64,000 nt of DNA. Source: Candidatus Hodarchaeota archaeon (lineage in GTDB: Archaea > Asgardarchaeota > Heimdallarchaeia > Hodarchaeales > Hodarchaeaceae). The stretch is from contig JAEOTM010000041.1 in NCBI GenBank assembly GCA_016839815.1, positions 42,366 through 106,365 of the forward strand. The letters run 5' to 3'. Made by a program: the position numbers and the translations under genes. Shown here piece by piece: positions 52,078-60,516 of the stretch; positions within the stretch are counted from its first letter, which is position 1; each line of letters starts with the position of its first letter. The notes beneath the pieces are model-generated. The model saw only the letters and a program-made list of their open reading frames with translations, ran no database searches and was not told the origin of the DNA.

Positions 52078-52869
52078 ATGACAAATTCAAGAGATTTATC
52101 CTTTCTAGATATTCCATTCATCAACCAAATGGTTTTTCATCCTCGGAAATCACCAATTGTTCCTAAGGATACAGAAATTCGGTATTTTATCCAATTTAAA
52201 GTGGATGAGGGTATTAATATTGGGGGCTTTCTTCATAAAGCATCTAATCAGGCACCAACGATACTTTTTTTCCACGGTAACGGCGAAATCGCAGAGGATT
52301 ATCATGATTTAGCTCCAGAATATCAAAAACGGGGAATGAATGTATGTGTGGTTGATTATAGAGGTTACGGCCAGAGTAATGGTGAACCCACTCTGCAAAC
52401 TATGCTTCAAGACTCACATCGAATCTTCATTCAATTCCAGAACTATCTCAAGCAACATGGACTACACGGGCCTATCTTTGTTATGGGAAGATCTTTAGGG
52501 AGTTCATCAGCAATCGAATTAGCCAGTCAGTTTAAACAAGACATTACGGGATTAATTGTTGAAAGTGGCTTTGCAAATACATATGATTTGCTTCAAAGGC
52601 TTGGAATTCCTCGAAAATTTCTTCCTGATGATAAAGAATCAAGTATCTCTCCTCTACCCTTAATGAGAGAGATAACTAACCCTACATTGATTATCCATGG
52701 AGAAAATGACTTTATTATTCCAGCAGATAATGGTTATGCACTCTATGAAAGCTCTGCAAGTAAATCAAAAGAATTAGTGATTATTCCCAATGCGGGTCAT
52801 AACGACCTCTTATACCTAGGGTTTGAGAAGTATATGAAAGCCATTGAAGCGTTTTTGAAGAAAAGTTAA
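52078..52869 (+). CDS. Alpha/beta hydrolase (serine esterase/peptidase-like)
   Basis: The 263-residue protein has the oxyanion motif FHGNGEIAE, the nucleophile elbow GRSLGS (in FVMGRSLGSSSAIELA), the Asp in HGENDFIIP and the His in NAGHNDL. It is cytosolic, without a signal peptide, and resembles the ABHD17/YcjY-like hydrolases. A substrate cannot be given. It follows the PAP2-like gene by 22 bases, and the two may handle a common lipid. The regulator gene with the palindromic operator lies 69 bases downstream. Confidence 0.85.
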   Translation: MTNSRDLSFLDIPFINQMVFHPRKSPIVPKDTEIRYFIQFKVDEGINIGGFLHKASNQAPTILFFHGNGEIAEDYHDLAPEYQKRGMNVCVVDYRGYGQSNGEPTLQTMLQDSHRIFIQFQNYLKQHGLHGPIFVMGRSLGSSSAIELASQFKQDITGLIVESGFANTYDLLQRLGIPRKFLPDDKESSISPLPLMREITNPTLIIHGENDFIIPADNGYALYESSASKSKELVIIPNAGHNDLLYLGFEKYMKAIEAFLKKS

Positions 52870-52880
52870 TTTCACAGACA

Positions 52881-52897
52881 TGAAATTCTGAATTTCA
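52881..52897. promoter_or_regulatory. Palindromic operator candidate
   Basis: TGAAATTCTGAATTTCA is an inverted repeat of two 8-base half-sites around one base. It lies 13 bases upstream of the TATA box of the regulator-ABC operon. An extra half-site-like GAAATT follows at 52905. This fits an operator for the winged-helix protein encoded next. Confidence 0.6.
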
Positions 52898-52910
52898 ACA
52901 ATGCGAAATT

Positions 52911-52917
52911 TTATATA
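52911..52917 (+). promoter_or_regulatory. TATA box of the regulator-ABC operon
   Basis: TTATATA lies about 22-28 bases before the ATG at 52939, so the transcript should start at or near the start codon (leaderless or nearly so). Confidence 0.5.
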
Positions 52918-52938
52918 GGGGAGTGATCAGAGTAAATT

Positions 52939-53445
52939 ATGGTTCTTGGTAGTGATCCAAACATTAGTATACAGCGACAACAGTTTTTCGAAATTTTAGC
53001 AGAATACTGGGGGAGTTATGGACTTCCCAAATTATCTGGATACATTGATGCTCTTTTATGGCTTGAAAAAAGAGATAACTGGACTCAAATTACAATTTCT
53101 GAAAGATTAAGGGAATTAGGATATTCTACATCTGTCGCTTCAGTAAACAGAGCGATAAAAATTAATGTACAATACGGAGCTCTTATTAGGAAAGGTTCTC
53201 ACAAATTGGGTTATACTTATCACATTGCTGATGACACGTCAATGCTAGAAATGATGTTTCAGACGTTGATCAAAGTAAATAATAAAATGATAGCTACTCT
53301 TGAAGATCTACGATCATCGGATATAAAGACAAGCGATCCTGAATTATTTAATGCAGTGCAGATGCAGTATCTAGGAATTAAGATTTACAACGAATCTATG
53401 GAATATGGTCTTGAACATCTTAAGAATCTGATGAGAAGTGAATGA
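52939..53445 (+). CDS. GbsR/MarR-like winged-helix transcriptional regulator
   Basis: The 168-residue protein has a winged HTH (WTQITISERLRELGYSTSVASVNRAI is the HTH region, with LIRKGSHKLGYTYHI as the wing) and a C-terminal helical dimerisation part. This is the plan of GbsR/MarR-like repressors. It begins a four-gene operon with an ABC-2 exporter, next to a perfect palindrome, so it likely represses its own operon and is released by an exported drug or lipid (inference). Its stop overlaps the possible GTG of the ATPase gene; the ATG at 53447 follows directly. Confidence 0.85.
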   Translation: MVLGSDPNISIQRQQFFEILAEYWGSYGLPKLSGYIDALLWLEKRDNWTQITISERLRELGYSTSVASVNRAIKINVQYGALIRKGSHKLGYTYHIADDTSMLEMMFQTLIKVNNKMIATLEDLRSSDIKTSDPELFNAVQMQYLGIKIYNESMEYGLEHLKNLMRSE

Positions 53446-53446
53446 T

Positions 53447-54421
53447 ATGCAAAAAGTGATTGAAGTAAAATCTCTTGAAAAATCATTTGGAAAAGGTACG
53501 AATCTTGTTGAAGCTGTTGGAGGAATCAGTTTTGATATTTTTGAACATGAGATTTTTGGATTTTTAGGACCAAATGGGGCTGGTAAAACAACTAGTCTAA
53601 GAATGATTGTTGGTTTGTTACGTCCAGATGCAGGAGAAGTTACAATTCTTGGTGAGAATCCTCATAAAACAGGTAATAAATTAAAAAACATTCTAGGGAT
53701 CATTCCCCAAACCCCGACATTCTACGAAGATCTTACTGTGGAAGAAAATCTGTGGTTCTTAGCTAAAGTATATGATATTCCAAAAGACATTGCAAAAAAG
53801 CGAATCGATTCTTTAATTTCCCAAATCGGACTAGAGGAAAAGCGAAAAGCGATAACCAAGGATTTATCTGGAGGACAAAAACGTCGGTTAAATTTAATTC
53901 TCGCTTTAACACATGATCCCAAGATTATTTTATGTGATGAGCCAACACCGGGATTGGATCCTCAATCACGCATTGTTGTGTGGAATTTCATACGAAACCT
54001 TCCTAAACAGGGAAAAACTGTAATATTAACCACTCATTATATGGAGGAAGCAGATAGACTCTCGAATCGCGTTGCCATCATCGATCATGGTAAAATCCTT
54101 GTTATTGATACTCCCAAGAATCTAAAGGCATCTATTGGGGAAGGAGATAGAGTTGAGATAGAATGCTATGGGGAGGAGAGAGATGTTAATTATGATTTAC
54201 TTGTTGACAAATTAGTCTCTCAGGACGCACCTCTCCCTCTTGAAGATGTCTCATTTTCCCAACATACGATTACAATTCGTGCTTTAAATATTGTACCAAA
54301 ATTGAGTATTTTGCTCTCTTTCATAGAAAAACAAGGATTTGGTGTAAAGAATCTATCTTTAAGAGGAGCGACGCTTGAAGATGTGTTTATTAACTTGACT
54401 GGACGTCAGTTAAGATCCTAA
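53447..54421 (+). CDS. ABC-2-type exporter ATP-binding protein
   Basis: About 324 residues (ATG at 53447). All ABC motifs are present: Walker A GPNGAGKTT, signature LSGGQKRRLN, Walker B IILCDEPTPGLDPQ, and the H-loop LTTHYMEEADRL. A C-terminal region of about 100 residues follows the ABC domain, as in DrrA/NatA-type exporters. It energises the two permeases encoded behind it. The gene follows the regulator directly and is 11 bases before the first permease. Confidence 0.93.
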   Translation: MQKVIEVKSLEKSFGKGTNLVEAVGGISFDIFEHEIFGFLGPNGAGKTTSLRMIVGLLRPDAGEVTILGENPHKTGNKLKNILGIIPQTPTFYEDLTVEENLWFLAKVYDIPKDIAKKRIDSLISQIGLEEKRKAITKDLSGGQKRRLNLILALTHDPKIILCDEPTPGLDPQSRIVVWNFIRNLPKQGKTVILTTHYMEEADRLSNRVAIIDHGKILVIDTPKNLKASIGEGDRVEIECYGEERDVNYDLLVDKLVSQDAPLPLEDVSFSQHTITIRALNIVPKLSILLSFIEKQGFGVKNLSLRGATLEDVFINLTGRQLRS

Positions 54422-54432
54422 GAGGTTGCAAT

Positions 54433-55815
54433 ATGTCATTAAGACAAATATTAGCAATTTCTCATAGAATAGGTGTACAAATAATTCGTAGTAGGTGGAC
54501 CATTCCTTACTTAATTATATTTCCTATATTTTTTATTGCTTTATATTGGTTTGGTTTCTCTGCATCCCCAATAGGACTCAATCAGACGTTTACGTTAGGG
54601 GTGATTAATCACGATGATGGTATGGATATCCAGATTCAAAATATGCTCCTAAATGAGACTTTGATGGGTAATTGGTCTTTGGATCAGTTCCACTCTACAG
54701 AGGCTTTGACTGATGGATTTGGGAGTGAATTTATAAGTATCTTAGCCAATTTAACCTATAATAACCAACCTAATTCCTCTCACATCTTTGACATCTCCGT
54801 CCTTCCTGATGAACATGAAGCTGATACCAAGCTCAAAAATCGAGAATTGGATATTGTGTTGATCCTCCCTCATCAGTTTTCTAATGCCTCCTTAGGCCTT
54901 CTAAATCAATATTGGAAGTCCACATACGGTATGTACTTTCATGAATTTCTTCAGACAATTGATCCCTCTTTACCTGACTTTCCCATTCATACTACAGAAA
55001 ATATTAGTATCAGAGGGGATGTAAGTTACTTAAATTACCAAATTGCTAATTCCATCCTTGTTAATCTAATCAAGGGATACCGAGATTTGACAACGGCTTT
55101 TAGAGGTCCAGGAGGAAGTATTAAGATTGTAATGAATGAGGAAATCAATATTTCAATTCCCACTTATTCACTTTTTGGACTTTCAATTCCTGGATTAATC
55201 GCTTTTGGGATTATTATTCAACCCTCACTTATTTCACTATTTTTTTGCATGGAATTTCGAACAAACAATCGAACCTTCGACTTAATTCGTCTATCTACCT
55301 CATCTTCAACGTACATTTTTGGTACATTTCTGATTCAGGTTCCAGTTATGATTGTTCAGGCTTTTTTATTATTCGCCAGTAGTCTTCTAATGGGATTCCA
55401 ACCTCAAGGAGACATTTTTCTCGGATATCTTATTGCGTTAACAATCCTTCCATTTTCTGCTTCGCTAATTTACTTTGCTACGGCAATTTTTTCAAATGAA
55501 GATGTTGTTGGGACAATTCTAGGTTTTGGAGGACCCTTCCTTGGCTTCATGAGTGGTGCATTTATTGAAGTACCAAAAATCATTCTCGTTAAAGATATCC
55601 TACCAACTGCAAGCGGGATTTCAAGAGATTTTCTTATCTGGGACCTTTTACCGTTAACACATACAGTATCAGCCCTTCGTCAAGTCTTATTATATGATTT
55701 TACCTTAACACAGGTGTTTTCAGATATTTTACTGAGCATAATGCTTTCTTTAGTATATTTTTTCAGCTCTCTTCTCTTTTTCAGCTACTTTAGATTCTGG
55801 AGGTCATCTCAATGA
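54433..55815 (+). CDS. ABC-2-type permease 1
   Basis: The 460-residue protein has one N-terminal helix (about 25-43), a large extracytosolic domain (about 45-245) with several sequons, and five C-terminal helices (250-450), the ABC-2 topology of DrrB/YhgE-like exporters. No catalytic motif. Its stop overlaps the next gene's ATG by 4 bases (ATGA), so the two permeases are produced together and probably form a heterodimer. Confidence 0.88.
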   Translation: MSLRQILAISHRIGVQIIRSRWTIPYLIIFPIFFIALYWFGFSASPIGLNQTFTLGVINHDDGMDIQIQNMLLNETLMGNWSLDQFHSTEALTDGFGSEFISILANLTYNNQPNSSHIFDISVLPDEHEADTKLKNRELDIVLILPHQFSNASLGLLNQYWKSTYGMYFHEFLQTIDPSLPDFPIHTTENISIRGDVSYLNYQIANSILVNLIKGYRDLTTAFRGPGGSIKIVMNEEINISIPTYSLFGLSIPGLIAFGIIIQPSLISLFFCMEFRTNNRTFDLIRLSTSSSTYIFGTFLIQVPVMIVQAFLLFASSLLMGFQPQGDIFLGYLIALTILPFSASLIYFATAIFSNEDVVGTILGFGGPFLGFMSGAFIEVPKIILVKDILPTASGISRDFLIWDLLPLTHTVSALRQVLLYDFTLTQVFSDILLSIMLSLVYFFSSLLFFSYFRFWRSSQ

Positions 55816-57116
55816 GCCATACAGTAGTTTATACCATAAAATGTCTGAAACAGACGTTTAGGAACATGGAAAGAGTCGGGGTGATTTTTATTGTTCCCAT
55901 CATATTTATCGTAGGGATGGCTCTTTTGTATGGAGAAGAGAGTTCTTTTGTTATTGTTGGGGACTCAGGTAACATCTATACAATTGGTGTTCTAAATAAA
56001 GATACTGTTATGGAACTAAATTTTGATGAAAAATTACATTTCCAAGAATTCATTGATAAAACGGGCCTTTCTGGCGATCCATTAAATGAGGGATTCGGAA
56101 AAGAATTCATCGATAATATTAATGGTTCGGATCGCTTAATATCTGAGGGGGAGAGGAATAGATTCGAGATTATACAATTTAGTAGCTTGGAAAAGGCAAG
56201 TAAAGCCGTTCAGAGTCGATATGTTAGTCTTTGCTTCACAATTCCAAAGAATTTTTCTTTATCGATTATTTCTGGGCTCAATCATCGAATAAATGTAACA
56301 GAAAATCATGCAATTCTCAACATGTCGGAGTATTACTATACTGAATCAAATATTGAACTTCTTGGCGATTTTTCCTATGCTCGTTTTTCAGAGGCATCAA
56401 TATTACTAACTAGCACCTTACAAGTATACTTAGACCACTATTGGCTTTCAGGGATCTCCACTTACAAACAGCTTGAGATCGAATATGAAGCCATATCAGC
56501 ACTTGTATTCAATGAATTCGAAATTTTTACCCCAGCATTATTAGTTTTCGTATTAATCTCTTCAAGTACAGGAGTAGCTGGCATAGTCGGTTATGAAAGA
56601 GAGCAGGGGACCATTGACAGATTAAAATTAGGCGATTTTCATGTACGAAGCTTTCTAGGGGGACTTACAATCACACAACTTGTAACAACGTTAGCAACAA
56701 TGATAATAGTTGTTCTAACATTATTTTTGGGATTAGAGTTTCCAGTACAAGGCAATTTTCAGGGATTTTTTATTCTAGGGTTAAGTATATTTGCTGTATT
56801 ACCTCTTCTAGGTATCAGTTTAGCTGTAGCTGCCTCCACTGATGGACAAATATCAACTTATTTACCTAGTATCGTTGCGATTCCCTTAACATTCCTAACA
56901 GGGAACTTTATACCGCTTCCACACATTAAAATAATAGGTGACGTCCAATTATGGCACATAAATCCATTTTTTTGTATTGGAGAGGCTCTGAGAAAAATAA
57001 TGATTCTTAATTCTGCTCCCGAAGGATTCATTCTAGATGTTATCTTACTGATCATTAGTGGATTAATAATTTTTGTGATTGGTGGATTTATCTTTATAAA
57101 AAAGGCGTATGATTGA
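55812..57116 (+). CDS. ABC-2-type permease 2
   Basis: The 434-residue protein shares the plan of permease 1: helix near 20-40, external domain, then five helices at about 240-430. The segment ISSSTGVAGIVGYEREQGTIDRLKL is the conserved ABC-2 stretch before the second helix bundle. It is coupled to permease 1 by a 4-base overlap. With the ATPase and regulator it forms a complete regulated exporter, possibly for lipids or drugs. Confidence 0.88.
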   Translation: MSHTVVYTIKCLKQTFRNMERVGVIFIVPIIFIVGMALLYGEESSFVIVGDSGNIYTIGVLNKDTVMELNFDEKLHFQEFIDKTGLSGDPLNEGFGKEFIDNINGSDRLISEGERNRFEIIQFSSLEKASKAVQSRYVSLCFTIPKNFSLSIISGLNHRINVTENHAILNMSEYYYTESNIELLGDFSYARFSEASILLTSTLQVYLDHYWLSGISTYKQLEIEYEAISALVFNEFEIFTPALLVFVLISSSTGVAGIVGYEREQGTIDRLKLGDFHVRSFLGGLTITQLVTTLATMIIVVLTLFLGLEFPVQGNFQGFFILGLSIFAVLPLLGISLAVAASTDGQISTYLPSIVAIPLTFLTGNFIPLPHIKIIGDVQLWHINPFFCIGEALRKIMILNSAPEGFILDVILLIISGLIIFVIGGFIFIKKAYD

Positions 57117-57189
57117 TTATTCATCTTGAAGAAGAGACTAGAATAGTTTTCAAAAAAGTATAGTTAGTATAGTTGTGTATAACAACTTT

Positions 57190-57197
57190 TTTATAAT
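57190..57197 (+). promoter_or_regulatory. TATA-box candidate for dodecin
   Basis: TTTATAAT lies about 60 bases upstream of the dodecin start, giving a leader of about 35-40 bases that would include the hairpin below. Confidence 0.4.
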
Positions 57198-57216
57198 CAC
57201 TTTATAGCCTACACTA

Positions 57217-57237
57217 GTATTGGGTTTTTCCCAATAC
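57217..57237 (+). promoter_or_regulatory. Perfect hairpin in the dodecin leader
   Basis: GTATTGGG-TTTTT-CCCAATAC forms an 8-bp stem with a 5-base loop. It ends 19 bases before the ATG at 57257, just upstream of GGAGTGA, and may control translation or bind a protein. Confidence 0.55.
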
Positions 57238-57256
57238 CATAAGTGGAGTGATAAAA

Positions 57257-57463
57257 ATGGAAAGTACATACAAATTGATTACCTTAGTCGGGAGTTCACC
57301 CAAAAGCTTCGAAGATGCTATTGCCCATGCAGTAGCTGATGCTTCTAAATCTCTTCGTGACCTTCGGATTGCAGAAATTGAAAAACAAGATTGTAAAATC
57401 GAAGATGGTAAAATCGTTGCCTTCCGTGTCCGATTTACCCTCTCATTCAAATACGAATTATAG
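57257..57463 (+). CDS. Dodecin (flavin-storage protein)
   Basis: The 68-residue protein has the dodecin pattern: YKLITLVGSSPKSFEDAIAH (strand plus helix with Ser-x-Ser), then VADASKSLRDLRIAEIEKQD and CKIEDGKIVAFRVRFTLSFK. Dodecins make dodecamers that bind riboflavin, FMN or FAD pairs, sequestering them. The ATG at 57257 has GGAGTGA 5-6 bases upstream; a GTG at 57248 lies inside that site. It is monocistronic, with a leader hairpin and a terminator. Confidence 0.9.
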   Translation: MESTYKLITLVGSSPKSFEDAIAHAVADASKSLRDLRIAEIEKQDCKIEDGKIVAFRVRFTLSFKYEL

Positions 57464-57486
57464 AAAGGAAAAATCACTTCCTTTCT
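57462..57486 (+). terminator. Intrinsic-type terminator after dodecin
   Basis: AGAAAGGAA-AAATCAC-TTCCTTTCT is a perfect 9-bp stem followed by a T-rich stretch (57487-57507). The stem begins inside the TAG stop codon. It also lies between convergent genes. Confidence 0.65.
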
Positions 57487-57534
57487 TCTATTTTCTTTTA
57501 ATTTTTGTACAATCAACCATCGATAAAGGCTTGG

Positions 57535-58374
57535 TTAATCATTAAAGCGTAGTGTGTTATCTTCCCATTTAAAATCTTCTTGTGACTTCGATAATTGAGC
57601 AGCAAATCGGATGATAGGAAGAAATTTCTCTGCAGATAACGAAGCTCCTCCTATTAAGCCACCATCAATTTGTTCTAAAGCTAGTAATTCTTCTGCATTT
57701 TGAGCATTCATACTTCCCCCATAAATTATAGGAATCAGATCTGCAGTTGCAACTCCAAATTCATTTTTCAGCCAATCTCGAATGATAGTATGAGCTTCAT
57801 TCGCTTCAATAGGAGTAGCAGGCCTTATTTCTGTGTCAGGATTTAGAAATTTATTGTTTATCGCCCAGACTGGTTCATAAGCTAAGATGATTTTTTTCAT
57901 TTGGTTAATTTCTAACCCTTTAAGACTTCCTGCAAGTTGTTCATGAAGGATGGCTTTTGTGTTTCCATCTTCACGTTCTTTAGCTGTTTCACCAAGACAT
58001 AAAACAGGGCTTAATCCGATTTCAAGAGCTTTCAGAAGTTTTTGGCGTATTAAATCATCAGTCTCTCCGAAGATACGTCGAGGTTCAGAGTGCCCCAAGA
58101 TCACATATTCCACAATATTAGCTAAAGAAAGTGGAGATATTTGGCCAGTAAACGCTCCTTTTTCCCGATAATACATGTTTTGTCCTGCAAGTTTTAAATG
58201 AGTGCTTTTAACTGCCTTACTTACCGCATATAATTCAGTAAAAGAAGGAGCTATAAACACATCTACGGATGATAATGTAGATAATCCCTGAGCGATATCA
58301 TCGGCAATACTTACAGCTTCATTACTAGACGTAATCTGCATTTTCCAATTGCCCCCTATTACGATTTTTCGCAT
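57535..58374 (-). CDS. tpiA: Triosephosphate isomerase, bacterial type, with a loop-6 insertion
   Basis: 279 residues from the ATG at 58372-58374, with AGGTGA 5 bases upstream. Catalytic residues are present: Lys11 (GGNWKM), His95 (LGHSEPRRIFGETD), Glu167 (AYEPVW). It is the long bacterial/eukaryotic form; archaeal enzymes are about 225 residues. The phosphate-gripping loop after Glu167, normally AYEPVWAIGTGKxATP, reads AINNKFLNPDTEIRPATP, about 8 residues longer. A C-terminal tail of about 20 residues is also extra. It converts DHAP and glyceraldehyde 3-phosphate. It is monocistronic and convergent with dodecin. Confidence 0.92.
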   Translation of the reverse strand: MRKIVIGGNWKMQITSSNEAVSIADDIAQGLSTLSSVDVFIAPSFTELYAVSKAVKSTHLKLAGQNMYYREKGAFTGQISPLSLANIVEYVILGHSEPRRIFGETDDLIRQKLLKALEIGLSPVLCLGETAKEREDGNTKAILHEQLAGSLKGLEINQMKKIILAYEPVWAINNKFLNPDTEIRPATPIEANEAHTIIRDWLKNEFGVATADLIPIIYGGSMNAQNAEELLALEQIDGGLIGGASLSAEKFLPIIRFAAQLSKSQEDFKWEDNTLRFND

Positions 58375-58514
58375 TAATTTCACCTGTTATAAAGGCTTTT
58401 TTGGATAATAAAGGATGATGAAACCTCTGTTGAAGGAATTTTTGGTTTTTTTGTAAGATTAAGAGAGGGTTATGTAACCATAAAAGATAATAAAGCTTAT
58501 TTTTCCTTACTCTT

Positions 58515-59540
58515 GTGAAAAAAGTTAGATCGATTATTCTGGCAATTAAGCAGCTGAAAACTGCAATGGTCCTTCTTCTTGGAACGATTATCTTGGGAAG
58601 TCTTATTTTCCAATGGTATTATTTTACCTCATTCGATCCAGCATACACAGGGGACATTATTGATAACATTTTAGCTACTGTCTCACTTTTGTTATCACTA
58701 GAGGTATATCAGTTTCCTCATGGCGGTGAAATTATCATCAAACTTCTATACGTCGTATACCCATTTTTAGGCTTATTATTAATCGGAATCGGAATCCTCG
58801 AGTTCGGAATGATCGTTTTCACATATCGCTATCGAATAGAAGCTTGGAATAACTGGTTGGCACAAGATATGGAAAAGCATACGATATTGGTTGGATTGGG
58901 AAATGTGGGAAATAGGGTGTTGAATGAGCTGAAAGAAGATGGAATTACCACCACCGTCATTACCCTCGAAGACGGGAAGTCTCCAGAATTAATTAACGAG
59001 TTACTAGAACATCCCACCATCGCATTAGTCTTCGGAGATGCTACTCAACGTCTGATATTGGAAAAAGCAAATGTTCAGAAAGCACGAGCGTTGATAGCGG
59101 TTACAAATGATGACTTAGTTAATTTTAAGATTGCAACAATTGCTAAAGAATTAAATCCTAATCTACGAACCGTCATTAGAGCATTTGATGTATCATTTTC
59201 AAAAAAAGTTACCGAACTATTTGATATTGATGCTGCATTAAGTACCAGTGCGATAGCTGCTCCAGCTTTTGTAGCTACCAGCTTTGAAGATGGAATAATT
59301 CAAACCTTAAAGTCTAAGAAAGGAGAAACAGATATGCATCTAATGGAGATAGAAATATCATCCACGAAACGTGTATCGCCACTAGGCGTTGAAGATATAG
59401 AAAGACAATTTGGTATTACAATCCTAGCAGTTGACAATCAACCACATCCCGAATCAGATGAAAAAATCAATCCTGGATCCACACTATTAACTCTCGGAGA
59501 AATAAAAAGCTTACGACAGTTAAAGAACCAATATAGTTAG
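58515..59540 (+). CDS. Two-TM TrkA-N (RCK) protein lacking the K+ selectivity motif
   Basis: The 341-residue protein has two N-terminal helices (about 15-36 and 72-98) that flank a pore-loop-like region, then an RCK N domain starting at HTILVGLGNVGNRVLNEL (NAD/ligand Rossmann) with the GDAT motif, and an RCK C part. In K+ channels the pore loop has TVGYG; here the loop (DNILATVSLLLSLEVYQFPH) has none, so it is a channel relative of uncertain activity. Start is a GTG at 58515. It stands alone, divergent from TIM. Confidence 0.8.
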   Translation: MKKVRSIILAIKQLKTAMVLLLGTIILGSLIFQWYYFTSFDPAYTGDIIDNILATVSLLLSLEVYQFPHGGEIIIKLLYVVYPFLGLLLIGIGILEFGMIVFTYRYRIEAWNNWLAQDMEKHTILVGLGNVGNRVLNELKEDGITTTVITLEDGKSPELINELLEHPTIALVFGDATQRLILEKANVQKARALIAVTNDDLVNFKIATIAKELNPNLRTVIRAFDVSFSKKVTELFDIDAALSTSAIAAPAFVATSFEDGIIQTLKSKKGETDMHLMEIEISSTKRVSPLGVEDIERQFGITILAVDNQPHPESDEKINPGSTLLTLGEIKSLRQLKNQYS

Positions 59541-59560
59541 AGTTACGCTTTCATAAATTA

Positions 59561-59568
59561 TTTATATT
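59561..59568 (+). promoter_or_regulatory. TATA-box candidate for the Ser/Cys-rich protein gene
   Basis: TTTATATT lies 60 bases upstream of the ATG at 59628, and AGGTGAT comes 7 bases before the ATG. Confidence 0.35.
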
Positions 59569-59627
59569 CGTTCTAAGCAGAAGCTCCGAGATTAGTTTTT
59601 CTTGAGTTTTCTTGTAGGTGATAATTC

Positions 59628-60500
59628 ATGGAAGTGGAATTTAACGGTATATCGGCTCAAAATATTTCGGAAATATGCACACAACATAGTGTAAAAGCTA
59701 ATGTAATTGCATTAGCAGCGCGTGACACTGTCTGCGCTCGACAGGAAGTACAAGAGTTTGGTGATGGAACAGGAGCAGCAATGGTGGATGAAATCTGTTG
59801 CCGAGGGTATTATTACTGTGGGGATATTAATTGTGGCCGATCTACTCGCACTTCATCATCTAGTTACTCCAGTGGACGGAGTAGAGGTAGAGGTCGGTCA
59901 TCTGGGGCACGGACGGGACGGACACCCTCAAGTAGTTGTCGATCTAGCGATTCTAGCTGTAATTCGAGTAGTTGCAATACAAATAGTGATTGTGACTCTA
60001 ATAGTGATAGCGCAGGGGCATTAGTAGCCTTTTTTGCTATTATATTGGTGTTTCTACTCATCATCTATCTAGCTCCTTATTTCATTACTCTTAGTGTATT
60101 GGGTATTGAGTTTGTACTAGCTATCTTCTTTGGTATGTTTGAGCTCCTTTCCTTTGGTATATTTCGCAAGAAGTTTAGGAGAGTACTTGTTCACTTTCCT
60201 GATGGTCCTCCTAATGATGAAACAATGATTAATATCATCACCGATGCTGCAGCTTTTGGTGGATTAACTCGACATTATAACCCAGGATATGGATCAAATG
60301 GGTTTTGGTTTCTCCGAACGGGTGCATATCTCTTCTTCCCTAGCCTTGTAACAACACTGTTAGTCTTATATCTGCAACCAACAAACGACCTTTTATTTCA
60401 ATTACCTATTATCTGTTTCGTAGTTGCCATAGCTTTTCTATGGTTTGGTAATTTCCTAGTTAACCGAAAAATACAAGAAATAGCTACCCCTAGAGTATGA
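59628..60500 (+). CDS. Membrane protein with Ser/Arg/Cys-rich low-complexity domain
   Basis: The 290-residue protein has three parts. The N-terminal 70 residues contain several Cys (two in DEICCRGYYYCGDINCGRS). Residues about 70-130 are a low-complexity run rich in Ser, Arg, Gly and then Ser/Cys/Asp (SRGRGRSSGARTGR; SCNSSSCNTNSDCDSNSD). The C-terminal half has four membrane helices. The start has AGGTGAT 7 bases upstream. No family is recognised. Composition suggests an unstructured, possibly metal-binding or disulfide-linked domain. Confidence 0.75.
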   Translation: MEVEFNGISAQNISEICTQHSVKANVIALAARDTVCARQEVQEFGDGTGAAMVDEICCRGYYYCGDINCGRSTRTSSSSYSSGRSRGRGRSSGARTGRTPSSSCRSSDSSCNSSSCNTNSDCDSNSDSAGALVAFFAIILVFLLIIYLAPYFITLSVLGIEFVLAIFFGMFELLSFGIFRKKFRRVLVHFPDGPPNDETMINIITDAAAFGGLTRHYNPGYGSNGFWFLRTGAYLFFPSLVTTLLVLYLQPTNDLLFQLPIICFVVAIAFLWFGNFLVNRKIQEIATPRV

Positions 60501-60516
60501 GGAATTTAGTTTACAA

